Of a stretch of DNA of 64,000 bases, positions 22,848-34,113 are shown one piece after another. The notes beneath the pieces were generated by a model. The model did no database searches. It was not told the DNA's origin and saw only the letters and a program-made list of their open reading frames with translations. The translations under genes were made by a program, and so were the position numbers. Numbering within the stretch: position 1 is the first letter of the stretch; each line of letters begins with the position of its first letter. Origin of the DNA: Deroplatys truncata (taxonomy: Eukaryota > Arthropoda > Insecta > Mantodea > Mantidae); the NCBI GenBank assembly GCA_030765065.1, contig CM060984.1, forward strand, positions 97,879,488-97,943,487. The letters run 5' to 3'.

Positions 22848-23436
22848 GTCATTGGATGGAATTGAATTATGAAGCGGAAGGGATTCGGCACCGATCCAGT
22901 GAATCCGATATTGTACCAACGCCCCACGAGGCTGCGCCTCCGGGGAAGAAGGGATGAGGTGAAGGGATCAACGGGGCAGCCGGAACCAGAAGTCACGGCA
23001 CAGCAATGATAGATTTCCTATAGTTTCCATATATAGACGCCCCATCAGTTGGACAGGCAGATCGGGAACCCAGCCCCACACGTTCCAACGCTCCCCAGTG
23101 GCGTTCCTTATACTCCGGCAAGCAGCCGACGGCCGAGAGATGGAGAAAGTTCACAGAGAGCATCCTTTTTCTCTGTTACGCTGTGCCGAAACACCGTCGC
23201 CGACACTTTCAACCCTGAAATATACCAAACGGTGTGAAAGATGAATGAAATCATTAATAGAACGAAATGGAAGAACAGTAAATTCGTGGAATGAAAGAAA
23301 CCACTCGAGCATTCGCCTGACGACCCGGCAAAACCCTAGAAAAAACCCATGGTTCAGACTGGATGGTCGCCGAAGATAGAACCTGCGACCTCCGGCACGC
23401 AGCCACAGACGTTACCATCTGAGCCATCCCGCTCGA
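22848..23436 (-). mobile_element. SINE-A copy, minus strand
   Basis: On the minus strand the head is CGAGCGGGATGGCTCAGATG (23436 downwards) with a B-box-like GCAGGTTCTATCTTCGG at about 23376-23392. The shared body includes ATTCGCCTGACGACC (23309). The far end near 22849 keeps a GGATTCGG/GGATGGAATTG tail. The accidental open frames have no meaning. Confidence 0.75.
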
Positions 23437-23449
23437 TTACAGTTTCATT

Positions 23450-23563
23450 ACTTTCTCTACAACTTATCTATTAGATACAGAATATATTAATTCCACACCA
23501 AAATTCGATATCGAGATTTCACGGAAATGTAGTTTTGAGACTCCGTGAATCCCTCAAGTTTTT
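23450..23563 (+). repeat. R1 head fragment
   Basis: ACTTTCTCTAC, then TTCGATATCGAGATTTCACG and TTTTGAGACTCCGTGAATCC. It is cut off where another R1 head starts, so the second copy either inserted here or arose by tandem duplication. Confidence 0.75.
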
Positions 23564-24180
23564 AATTTCCCTACTATACTCCTAGTAAATGGAGAAGATA
23601 TTGCATTCCACCCAAAAATTCGACACCAAATTTCACCAGAAATACATATCTTGAAATCTCCTGAACCACCCCCCCCAATGAAAATTAGAACGCATGTGTA
23701 TGTCTGTCTTTCTGTCTTTATATCTGTCTGTGAACAACATAACTCAAAAACCAAAGGTCGGTTAAACACTAAACTTGGTATTTAAATTCAGCGTCCTGAA
23801 GGATGCGACCCGAACATTTTCAAGAAAATCCTCCTTTCTCAAAATAACTTTTATATGGAAAAAATGGGCTATTTATATTCTCAATGATGGCCTTTAACGG
23901 TTTTGATTAAATCATCATAAGTTTAAGATATTTGCGTGATAACTAAAATTCTTAAGCCTGTGAATTCCTAATCATCCTGAATGACTTCTGTATCATTGGT
24001 AAGCCGTAAGAGATAAGACAAATTCCTACTACACAAAAAATGTAGATCTCGTTGAAGCACACAATTTATGTCAAATAAACCTTTTTCTTGTGTTAACCAT
24101 TTTCAAGACATTCTTTGTAATTGGTTTGAACTTTCAAATACTTACGCTTTTTTTTCAAATAGTAAGTCGTTATCCCTTTT
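23564..24180 (+). mobile_element. R1 copy lacking its tail
   Basis: The head (CTACTATACTCCTAGTAAA) is followed by all middle blocks to CTTACGCTTTTTTTTCAAAT at about 24145. The tail is replaced by a third head at 24196. Confidence 0.8.
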
Positions 24181-24195
24181 CTCTTCTCTTTTTTT

Positions 24196-24322
24196 ACTTT
24201 CTCTATTACGTATAGTAAGTACAAGAGAATTCCACCCAAAAATTCGAAGTCGAGATTTTACCGGAAATACATGTTTTGAGGCCCCCTGAATAAAAAAAAA
24301 GCATTTTCAGAAGAAGGTCCGT
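24196..24322 (+). repeat. R1 head fragment
   Basis: ACTTTCTCTATTACGTATAG through AGAAGAAGGTCCGTGT. It ends exactly at the TG position, after which unrelated sequence starts. Confidence 0.8.
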
Positions 24323-25947
24323 GTAATACCGTTTAGTTTCATATTTACGTTGCCATATTACCACACGACGCAGATAAGGGGTTGTGTTCATTAAGAAGAT
24401 CTGTTTCTTCTTTACAGACAGAAAATAAATCGGGGGTATGTACAAGGCTGAGAACATCGGGCGAGTTCTCACCACGTGCGTTAGCCAAGAAAAAACATTC
24501 CAAGGGTGGTGATTGCCCGAATCAGACCATGCCTTGCGTTTGCTCGAGTCAGAGCAAGGCTTGTGGCCTGTCGTGACACAGAGAGGTGTTTGGGGGTGCA
24601 TGGCACAACTGCTACGTAGTATGGATTAATGGCGTGCGTAAAGTAGTTAAGACCAAGCAGTTAGTGGTCATTATTGAAATAAAAATGCCTCCTAAGAGGG
24701 AATATTTCACTTTCTTCATCATATGTAACGCAATACTTATGTGCTCGACACCAAGTTGCCACGATGATTAAGGCCCTTAGCAACACCAACTGAAATTGAA
24801 AGGAAGTCAGTGTAGTTACTTAGGTTGCTGTCGTAGTTACGTCGAAAGCGACGTTAGCACATTCAGGGGACATAGGAAAAATTTTTTAGTCAAAATGGCC
24901 AACATTTTCAGTTTTTTGATTTCTGCAAAAATTAACTCTTTATAATGTTAGCCAAACACTTAAATGCGTTTGATGGTGATAAAAACCTTTTTAAAGGATT
25001 TGCAGGCGTTTTTAAAAACCATGCACGGAAATTTAAATGCCTGCCAGGCTTCTTTGTGTTCTCGCTTGCAAAATAGTTACTTCCTTTCCAAAAAAATCAT
25101 TCACATTTGCGCCAAATTCAGTGTGCCAAGAGAATTAAGGACACCGGGAGGTGAATTTCCGCGAAAATCTTGACTTTTTGTTTTCTCCTTAGCTTTAAAA
25201 TGATATATAGCATGGTATGTTATACGGTTAGTGAGCCGTTTAAATTGGTCATTTAATAATGCCGGTGCAAGGTCACGCCCCCATCTTCCACAACCTCGTG
25301 CACAATGAGTTAGTAGATTTCTCTCGCTTAGAATTTCTGAACGAACACAGACTCGACTGACATAGGGTAAAGTTTAGCGCGTGCATTGAACATTCTGTTA
25401 TGCACTGCAATGTGCTTCAACTACAACTTGACTTCGACATCGGGATTTACGGCCATGCTACGATAGGAGTACCTAACCTATCAAAACCAAGGATCGTAGG
25501 ACCGAAACATGGTAAAATGCATATTTTGCATTCAATTGAAACTGTGGTAAAGGATGGGGAGGACCCAACTAAAGCAAGCGGTGTAACGGCATGGTTGGAT
25601 GCTGACGGGTTTCGATTGGATGCACATATGCATTTTACACTTTTAAGTTTAAAACAAATCACACACAATATTAGGCAGACAATACTAATGACATCAGACA
25701 ATTCTGCAACTATTATGTGTTCAGATGGCCAAGCGTGTTAAGGCATTGTGACATGATATGGTTACGTTGCATAGTCAGAGGTTCGCGACCCAAAGTAACA
25801 AAAAAAAATGTTTCTTATTCCTACTCCAAGAAGAATACACCTCAACTCATTGGGTATCCTTGAAGAATGTACTGGTAGGCTTAAAGTTACGCAAAAAATG
25901 GGCATCAAAACTGGTCAAAATATGAAGACAGCATTTTTAAAAAAAAT
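24323..25947. other. Low-copy sequence with two unrecognised open frames
   Basis: No repeat family of the window matches. TTTCTTCTTTACAG at 24404-24417 looks like a splice acceptor and leads into an open frame of about 50 codons ending in a stop at 24574-24576 (contains CVCSSQSKACGLS). At 25400-25741 a 113-codon frame (starts MHCNVLQLQLDF) shows no recognised domain. Neither can be called a gene. Confidence 0.35.
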
Positions 25948-25960
25948 AATAGACGTCGAC

Positions 25961-26301
25961 GCCGTGGCCGAGTGGTTAGATCGCTCGCCTCCCACCGAGG
26001 CGGCCCGGGTTCAATCCCAGGGACCTGCATGTGGGATTTGTGGTGGACGAAGCGGCGTCTGGGCGGGTTTTCTCCGGGTTCTCCGGTTTCCCCCGCTATT
26101 CATTTCACCAACTGCTCCATCATCACCTTTCCTTTCATCCATTTCACCAACATTTCGTTTCATCTACTTCCTTCATCCCATACCAGGCATCGGACTGAAC
26201 ACCCATCCTGGATGCTCTGTCTGATCCATGAGTGTCTGCTCCTCGACGGGCACCCGCTTGTAAGTCCTGGGGGTGTAAGTCCTACAGATAATGAATGAAT
26301 G
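25961..26301 (+). mobile_element. SINE-C, complete, with 13-bp target duplication
   Basis: The tRNA-like head GCCGTGGCCGAGTGGTTAGA has an A-box, and the B-box GGGTTCAATCCC lies at 26008-26019. The body is about 280 bp and ends in an (AATG)n tail (26290-26301). AATAGACGTCGAC occurs at both 25948-25960 and 26302-26314, a perfect 13-bp duplication. The left flank is A-rich, as expected for LINE-endonuclease priming. The clean duplication suggests a young insertion. Confidence 0.92.
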
Positions 26302-26314
26302 AATAGACGTCGAC

Positions 26315-28148
26315 TCTCAGAGGCAAACAAAGCAGCTCAAATAATTTGTGACAAGGCTAGGCCCAAGAAGAGGAAGAGAGGAGTTCAAAATAACCACATT
26401 ACAACAGCAGAAGTCCACCAGAAAGAAGAAGAAGGTGTTGAAATTGCAATCAGTGGAGGCTAAGAAGAAGGAGGAGGGAAAGAGCTATGGTTCTGGACAA
26501 TTTTAACCCTTTACACCAACTACATTAGCTTGTACAAAGGCTTTCAATATAAAATTTAAGTTTTCTCACAACGATATTTTTCAATTTTGCATGAAACCTG
26601 GCATATTAGTTCTACTGTTCTATCTAAAGAAGTTGTAGTATCATTTTTGGTCTACTACGTAAAACTTGAACACAGTTGGCTATTAATCCTAAACATTTTT
26701 ACTTTTTAGGCTGTAATATCTGCATTAATTATTGTAATTAACAATTTGTTATTCAAAGCACAAAAAGAAAAAAGAATACTAGGATAATTTTTAGGAGTTA
26801 AAATATTAATGTGACAAAGTGGTACTGATGAAAAATAAAATTTGTCCCGCAAGGAGTATTTCATAATTTTAAATATCGTGATATGAAAAACAGAAAATAA
26901 CTCGTATCTGAAAAAGTACTTCATCAATTTTATTGAAATTTACACATAATGCTATTTAGAATGAAGGAAATCAACATACAAAATTTTAAAAGGATTGAAA
27001 AAAATTGTAGAAAAACATATAGTCTGTCCTAGGTCCTCTAAGTGAAGATTAGTTGGTATACACGTGGCCAATTAAACTACCATTTCATGTCAACGAAAAG
27101 GTTGCGTGTCTCAGGTGAGCGTCGTAAAATAGTCAGTTCAAAAATTTGGAATTCTACTTGGCAAACAATACGTGCGCAACAGCAAGGGAGTGGTCGTTAG
27201 AATAGAGACACAATTTACTACATGTAATACTTGCGAGAGAAGTCACTAAAAGGTTACTGCGTGCGAGGAGGTGACATTTGTTCACTGCACACCACCATGG
27301 TTGACCGGCAGCAGGCCGTACAGCGGGTGCCAGGGCATGGGAATGACAACAAAAGACAAGTCAGAGACCAATGCTATTTAGTACTCCAACTCTAAGTCGT
27401 GCATCTCAGCGTCATTCACATTTACCTGTATTTTAAATTGGTTTAAAGGGGTTTTAATAGATATGTCAGGCAAATGTAAGTTAAAGGTTATTATGTATTA
27501 TCAGATTACCAGATACTCTCTCTAAAATGGTTAAATAACCTAAAGGTATTACTGTATAAGTTATGATTCACGTTATAGTGAATATGAGATATAATTATTC
27601 AGTGAACATAGGTTAAAAGAGTAACGTTACGCATTTATGAGTACAGAACTTGCTCTGTAACTAATGAAAGTTGTATGTTTTAATTGCGTAAATAGTAATT
27701 ATCCTTTGTTTAAAGTTGCTTCAGCAACGTGTAGTCATTTAGGGAATGAGCAGATTACTCAACTTATGAATGTTAAACGTGTTGAATGTTGCTATTTGAA
27801 TATAGGGGCAAATTATTAATGAGGCGGCTGTTAGTGTATATGGTGGGATATTCATGCAATGCACGAGTCATAACAGTAATAAATAATCAGGAAAGGTAAC
27901 ATCTTATTGCATGCTTTCTCCAACCCACGGAACCTTTAAGCATGTTATGGAATAATGGTGGTCTATATTAATAATATATTACCTTATCTGAAATTTAACT
28001 TAGTCAAGTAATTGTAGTAGTACTGCATTAAAGCGTTACATCATTTTCCAAATATTACACTACGTGCCACGTTACTGCTCTCACAGTGGTGTTGTACAAT
28101 CATGTTACAAATATTATAATGACGTCACCTGAAAGAAAAAAGGGCCAC
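26315..28148. other. About 1.8 kb with nothing recognised
   Basis: AT-rich and mostly structureless. A purine-rich patch (26400-26480, GAAGAAGAAGG) and a GC-richer patch (27290-27360) stand out, with no coding or repeat match. Confidence 0.4.
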
Positions 28149-29024
28149 GAGGCAGCGTCATAACTCAGAAACGAAAAGTTGGATAAATACCAAACTTGGT
28201 ATTTAGGTTTAGTAAGTTTCAGTGTGACACGAAGATTTTTAAGAAAATCTCCCCACCCCAGACTACCATTTATATGGAACGTTTTTCGAAATGTTTTATT
28301 TTCTTAAAAATGGCTCTAACGAATTTGATTAAAATATCATATATTTAAAATATATTCATGTCAAATGAAATGTCTATCTTCTATTTCCTGGGAATATCCC
28401 CAAAAGTCCTCTTCATTCTGAATGAATTTTGCATAACTGGTATACCGTAAGATATATACAAAATTTTACCACAAAAAATGCAGATCTCTTAAAACACACA
28501 ATTCATGTCATATACATTTTGTTTTTGTTGTTGTTTTGTTTGTTTGCTTGTTTTTTTTGGTGGGTGAGTAGAATATTTTCGAGATATTCCTTGTTATTTG
28601 TTTGAATTTTCCAATACTTATAGGTTTTTTTTTTCAAAAGGGAATTAGTTATTCTTTTTTTCTTCTTCTTTTTTTAATGCCCTGAATATGCAAAGAGAAA
28701 TGAAATGCTCCACATAGCAACCGGCTCTTAAAAGATTTTACTCGCTAAAAGCCCACCATATTCCGCATGCACCTACAAGAAAATTAGCCATAACATAGTA
28801 TACTTTTTCTCAAATAGGAATTTCTTATTCGTTTCTTTTATGTCCTGGAATGCAAAGAGAAGCAATGCTCCACATAGCAATCGCCTAAAACTTATCATAT
28901 TCCCCTTGAACCTAAAGAAAATTAGCAATAATTATCTTGATTAACATAAAGTAAATGGAGAATAAGCGTTTGTAAAAATAGTTTGTACAACAGTAGAGAA
29001 AGTTATGCGAGTGCAACACATCAG
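28149..29024 (+). mobile_element. R1 copy, head missing, with internal duplication
   Basis: It starts just after the TG position (GCGTCATAACTCAGAAACG) and ends CACATCAGA. The block running from the C-TTTTTCTCAAAT position to the CTACAAGAAAATTAGC position occurs twice (about 28600-28790 and 28800-28930), so the tail half is partly duplicated. Poly-T and TTTG runs have expanded at 28515-28560. Confidence 0.8.
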
Positions 29025-29029
29025 ATTTT

Positions 29030-29250
29030 TTCCCTCGTGGTCATGCAAAGAGCACGGAATTTTAAAGTCATCACATAGGGATCCACTTTTTATACATCAC
29101 TTTAATTTATTCCTCTTATACCGAGAAAGAAATGTATAGGTGTGTAATGAAAGTTTATCTCGGTTAACAAGAAGTGGACAGAAGGATAAGCTATTTAGGA
29201 ATAGTTTAAGACTGAATAAAGCAGGTCATGTGAATGCAACAAATCATATG
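29030..29250 (+). repeat. R1 tail fragment in tandem
   Basis: It begins within the tail half (CATGCAAAGAGCACGG) and ends CAACAAATCATA. It follows the previous tail directly through a T-run. Confidence 0.7.
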
Positions 29251-29495
29251 TTTTTTTTACTCCCATCTAATTCTTTCGTTTCTTACTCTTTCTCTTCTTG
29301 TAACGCAGCTGATATTCTCCAATAATTGCTAACAATCCATTTGTTAAAGTATTTCTCGTTTCGAAATTTGATCTTTATCTACAATGCTGTACTTCTTATA
29401 TTAAATTATGAGTTTAATGCTTGGTATGTTTATTATTATCCATAAGGAATTGAATGTTAATAGTATTTTCGATCTTCTTTAGGCGTTCTTTACGG

Positions 29496-30048
29496 AGCAT
29501 GATGGCACCGTGGTAACGTGTCAGCCTTCCATTCGGGAGGTCCCGGGTTCGATTCCCGGTGGCCGCCCACTCTGACCATGATTTTTCCTGGTTGGCCAAG
29601 GCAAATTTCGAGGAGGTGTATTCGACCATGGATTTTCTCTCTTCCCCATTTCTTTTCATTTTATTTCCCTCCATGCTTCAGTTGACTCCGGGACTGTGGT
29701 TCGGTTGGTGTCGGGCAGATGGCGTAGAGGTTACGAATTTGAACTTCTTCTCGCCCTTGCTAGAGGGAAGCCTGTCGAGCCTCCCTTGCTGGGTCGTGTT
29801 TCCCTGGTACCACTAGAGGGACGTCTTCGAGCGATCCTCCCGTGACCGGGTGGTCAAGCCTGGAACCATAAAAGAACGCTGCGTGTCTCTGGGATTTGCT
29901 CCGGCCTGCTCTGCAGCCCTACTCTGCTGCGGTTGCCTCACCTCATCCGTTCCTCCCGAGAGTGTATACACAAAAGATCCATTGGTAGTCGAGGTCCCTC
30001 CGTTATAGTCATAAACGTTCTTTAGTTTTTGCATCATTTCTTCCATTA
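29496..30048 (+). mobile_element. SINE-A copy, plus strand, best head
   Basis: The head (GGAGCATGATGGCACCGTGG) is followed by a strong B-box GGTTCGATTCC at 29546-29556. The body has the CACTCTGACCATG and CTTCAGTTGACTCCGGGAC blocks. Compared with other copies the head is of a somewhat different tRNA type, so it may be a subfamily. Confidence 0.75.
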
Positions 30049-31004
30049 TCAGTAATTATAGTTCCTAGGTTGTCTCTAACGTCTTATTTTCAATTATCAA
30101 ATACTATTTTTCTCCTCCTATACCCTTGTAACTAGATTTTTCAAAACTGAATTGAGTCCAGACTTTTTCTATTAATGGGTTTTCTACCCATATATTCTAA
30201 ATCATCGTATCGGCTAATATGGCTTGATCATGAACCAGTTGCAAAGTGTAATATAAATAATTAAATGTGTCACACACATTAACATCTATTCCTCTATATT
30301 TGTTTTTCCGGACATTATACCTCTTCTAAATAGGCTATGAATAGACACACAAGGTATTTTTATCCATTATTATCATGTTAGGTATTCGATTTCATTTGGG
30401 ATTTCGGTTTTAGTATGAATCATTTGTAGAATAGCATTGAAATGATAATTAATGTAGAAAGCCGCATGACTGTTACACGTTCGCTTTATTTCAAGAGTAC
30501 TTAAAGTTTATCCAAGTCGATACCACAGCGGAAAGATTATACTCGCCTGCAAAAATGAGCTTGGAGTTTTGTTTGCTTTTTATTTGGAGAATGGCGTAGA
30601 GTAGAAGGATTATAGCCACCTCGCTCGCAACCTCGCCAGTTTCACTTAAGGGGCGATGATGGCTGCTTAGGAATTCAGCGCTACAGTTTCTCGTAATGTT
30701 TACGACGGCGCGTCAGTCACCAGTCCCAAACGATCTATAAACGGGCGTGGTTAAACCGAGATAACGGCTAATTGATGCAATATGCCAGTCATTAGCGGCC
30801 ACGCTTTTTATAAAGCTGTACAAGATAGGGGATTCCTTCCTCTCGAACTAGTAGGTGTGGCTGGTGGGTTGTATTAGCGTGAGGGCTTTCTTGACCCTCA
30901 TTTCTCTGTTTTTCCGCAAATTATCTCCACGCATTCAATTATATAATACCAAAACCCGCAAATGCGCTCGCGTCATTCCACATTTATCTATATTACTCTC
31001 GTTT
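30049..31004. other. Intergenic; GC-richer single-copy patch at 30480-30860
   Basis: The patch has no match to the families here. It holds GGGCGTGG at about 30743, TAATTGATGCAA near 30770 and a TATA-like CTTTTTATAAAG at about 30804-30815. It could be a cis-regulatory region or promoter, but nothing proves it. Confidence 0.35.
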
Positions 31005-31078
31005 TCCTTTCTCTACCGCTTACCCAAAGTACGTAGAGGATGTACAGTATTCCACTCAAAAATATGTACGGAAGATTG
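31005..31078 (+). repeat. R1 head relic
   Basis: TTCTCTACCGCTTACCCAAA, GTACAGTATTCCACTCAAAA resembles the R1 head with changes. About 100 bp later (31185-31245) a minus-strand R1 middle piece occurs (TGCCACAAAAATATTTGAAA). Confidence 0.55.
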
Positions 31079-31288
31079 AAGAAATCGGATATTATTTAAA
31101 ATGCTATCCTAGACATTCCTACTCATTGCATGACAACTGAATTGCAGCTGCACTTTAAAAGGTCAAAGTATGAAAAATTCAAACCAATAAAGAGTGATGC
31201 CACAAAAATATTTGAAATAAATTGTGCGTTTTAAAGAGATGAAGTAATAATTTATTTTGTACATAACCAGGGCAAAGAAATAAGTATG

Positions 31289-31831
31289 AATAGGATAGGA
31301 TAGGACAAGAAGCAGAGGACTTAGTGCCTCGACCTAAGCAGATCTTTTTGCTTAGGTCCTTGGCGGGGCGCCCCCGGAAGGGAGGGGAGAGGAGACAGAG
31401 AGCGGCCGAACAGGACGCAGGACAGACAAAGGGCAAGGTCCCTACCATTTACAGATTTCATCTCCCGGGTGCTGGCTGGTGCAGCCGGCCCCCTTCTCTA
31501 GTGAGTTTACACATCCCCTGGGGGCCTGAGAACCGGAGACCGCTCGCAGTCCGGGAAACGAAGGTTTCATCAGCGCATCCTTTTTCCCTGTCATGCACAC
31601 ACCGAGACCTTCCGTCGATGCTTGCAAATGAAAGGTGAAGTGCAATGAGAATGGAGGTGAAATGGGGGACAGGAAATTCGGGAGATGTAATGATCCTTCC
31701 CAGCATTCGCCTGGCGATCCGGGAACACCTCCGGAAAAAAAACATGGCTCACAAAGGTCGGCCACGGGAATCTAACCCACGACCTCCCGAATGCGGGCCA
31801 CAGTCCTTACCGCCTGTGCCCTCCCGCTCGT
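31289..31831 (-). mobile_element. SINE-A copy, minus strand
   Basis: On the minus strand it begins AACGAGCGGGAGGGCACAGG at 31832, with a B-box-like GTGGGTTAGATTCCC at about 31765-31779. The 3' end shows an ATCCT run (AGGATAGGATAGGA at 31290-31303). It includes the conserved GGTCCTTGGCGGGGCGCCCC and AGGGAGGGGAG blocks. Confidence 0.78.
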
Positions 31832-32276
31832 TAAGAAATATGAGTAGTTTAATAATTCTATAAAAAACGGATGGATGAGTACTTAGAACTATATTAAAAG
31901 AATGTAAGCAACAGGAATGTACCCCAGGGGCATGCAATTTGTTATTTATTTGTTATATGTTTAATGTGATTTAATTTTTTTTGGTATATGAACTAATGAC
32001 GATAGTAAATGCATGCGTACTCAGACTACAATTACCCACAGCATTTTATAATTTCAACATTATAATCATTTGGCTACATAAAATTGTATGAATATTAATT
32101 TGAAAAGCAAGCTTCCTAAATTATACATAGTAACTACCATAAACCAATAAAACTTCTTTATATTTAATATATAGCTTCAAATCAGTTCTAAACCAACCCA
32201 GTCACTTAACTCTTTATACCCTGGTGTTCCATATTGGTTAGAAAGGTGTTGTTTTTTTATGATATTTATGATACTT
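31832..32276. other. Intergenic DNA, nothing recognised
   Basis: AT-rich, no match. Confidence 0.45.
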
Positions 32277-32403
32277 ACTTTCTCTTCTACGTATAGTAAA
32301 TAGGGAACGTATTGTGTTTTATCACAAACTTCGATGTCGAGGTGTCACCGGAAATATATGCTTTGTCGCCCCCTGAAACCAAAAGAAGCATTTTTAGAAA
32401 AAG

Positions 32404-32454
<51 letters not shown>

Positions 32455-32887
32455 TCTCTCTCTGAACAGTATAACTCAAAAACGAATAGCCAGATAAATA
32501 CCATTTTGGTATTTAGATTCAGTACCTTACAAAGATGCGACAAGAAGAATACCCCACACTTCCTACTACCCTTAACAAGGAAACTTTTCCGAAAATTATT
32601 ATTTTCTAAAAATGGTTCTAACGAACATGATTAAAATGCTATATATTAAAGATATTTACATCCAAATAAACCGTATATCTTGAATTTTCAGGAAATAGCC
32701 TGTATTGAGGCCAGCATATAGTGTCCAGCTCTTAAACATTTGACCATCGCTGTTCCCTTTGTATCCTAACAAAATGTGTAATGTAGCTATTTATGCAAAG
32801 GTTTATTTAGATAAAAATGTAGTGGATACAAAATCCACTAATAAACGGTAGATGGCAGAGAAAGTCGTGTGAATGATTCACAACAGA
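32277..32887 (+). mobile_element. R1 copy with expanded TG and TC tracts
   Basis: Head ACTTTCTCTTCTACGTATAG, tail TTCACAACAGA. The TG tract (32405-32453, about 24 units) is followed by a TC run to 32463. Part of the middle is deleted near 32705. Confidence 0.88.
32405..32463. repeat. (TG)n(TC)n microsatellite inside R1
   Basis: About 24 TG units then about 6 TC units, at the TG position of R1. Open frames across it (VCVCVC) are artefacts. Confidence 0.97.
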
Positions 32888-33084
32888 TTTGTTTTCTAAT
32901 TTCATATTGTACCGACTATCATCAATAAAATTAAGCAATTTATTGGTGTTTTGTATTATAAAACTATTTTTTCAATAAGAGTTTTTTTAATAATAAGAAG
33001 CAAAATCCATGCAACTGCAATCAGATGTAACGCAGTCAGCATACAAGGGTGCCATCACACCGGTTATTTACATGGGCCCTCCCC

Positions 33085-33437
33085 GTCCTTTACCGTCGTC
33101 CATCGTGGTGTAGTTGTTACCGTTCTAGCCTCTAGTTCCCGAGGTTGCGGGTTCAAACCCGGCGGAGGGCGATGGATTTTTCTTCGGGCGTAAAAATCTT
33201 TAGCATGGCTTCCTTCGGAAGGGAAGTAAAGCCGGTGGTCCCTTGTCGTAGATTTACGGGATGTAAAAGAACATCAAACCTGATAAAGAGGCCTCTGAGC
33301 AAAATTACCCGTCTTTCACGCCCAATATAGAATGGTTCGCTAAGGACCACAACAGTTAAAGAGCGTTCCTAAATAAAACTCAATTTATTTAGCGACGTGT
33401 GTTTTAAACTGGCGAAGAAATAAATTTGTTAAGTTCT
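33085..33437 (+). mobile_element. SINE-B copy, plus strand
   Basis: The head CCATCGTGGTGTAGTTGTTA (A-box) and GGTTGCGGGTTCAAACCCGG (B-box, about 33143-33162) form a tRNA-like promoter. The body includes CTTCCTTCGGAAGGGAAG, a small hairpin. It ends with an ACTCAATTTATTTAGCG tail. The reverse copy at 42643-42965 matches along its whole length. Confidence 0.82.
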
Positions 33438-33893
33438 GGAAATATCCTGTGAAGTGCTCTTCATTCTGAATGGTTTTTGTATTTGGTACACCGTAAGGGT
33501 TAGACAATATCTTACTACGCAAAATATGTAGATCTTGATTGTCGCTTGATGTCAAATGCTTATGTGATTTTTTGTTTTTTTGTTTTGTGGCGTCAACAAT
33601 TTCCAAGATAAGTATACTTTGTTATTTGCTTTGAAGTTTCAAATACCTATACGCTTTTCAAATAGTTGCTATTCGTTGTTTTATGTGGTCATGCAAGCAA
33701 CATGGAATTTGAAAGCCATCATATAGCGATCTGCTTTTTAAACAATGACTGCCTCATTCTTCTTACATCTACAACAAAATAAATGCGTAATTAAAGTTTT
33801 TCTTGATTAAAAAGTAGATAGAAGAAAAAAATATTGTATGAATAATTTCTAGAAGGAGTGGAGAAAGTTATGTGAATGCAACACATCCAATTT
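33438..33893 (+). repeat. R1 copy, head missing
   Basis: It starts at GTTCTGGAAATATCCTGTGA and ends CAACACATCCA before T5. The left part was replaced at the SINE-B boundary. Confidence 0.78.
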
Positions 33894-33949
33894 TTTGCGA
33901 TATTCCTCAACCTAGTAAAATATCGGACGGAGAATCGCCGAAATTGGTG

Positions 33950-34113
33950 AAGTAATGCTGAATTTGAGCCCGGGGACCGTGGAGCTTAGAGTTACCCGAC
34001 ATTCATCTTCTGAAGATAGAGAAAACTCAGGAAAAAAACCTTGTCGAGGTTATTCACCCTAACCTCTTGAATGTGAGGGAGACACGCCAATCCCCACACA
34101 ACGGAGGTAGGTT
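33950..34113 (-). mobile_element. SINE-D copy, minus strand
   Basis: GAGCTTAGAGTTACCCGACA, CAGGAAAAAAACCTTGTCGA, CTCTTGAATGTGAGGGAGAC match the copies at 16140 and 39170. The B-box is eroded. Confidence 0.72.

Noticed and set aside
24206..24601. 131-codon minus-strand open frame as a gene
   Set aside because: Its end is translated from an R1 head and the remainder has no recognised domain.
25400..25741. 113-codon open frame as a possible gene
   Set aside because: No recognisable domain, no promoter or splice context, and the reverse strand is open too; kept only as an unrecognised frame.
25961..26030. A functional tRNA gene
   Set aside because: The sequence has A- and B-boxes but does not close into a tRNA acceptor stem and continues into a SINE body with tail and target duplication.
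32410..32634. Cys/Val-rich open frames over TG tracts (also near 14440, 21180, 57012, 57989)
   Set aside because: They are read through the R1 TG core, differ in frame between copies and are not conserved.
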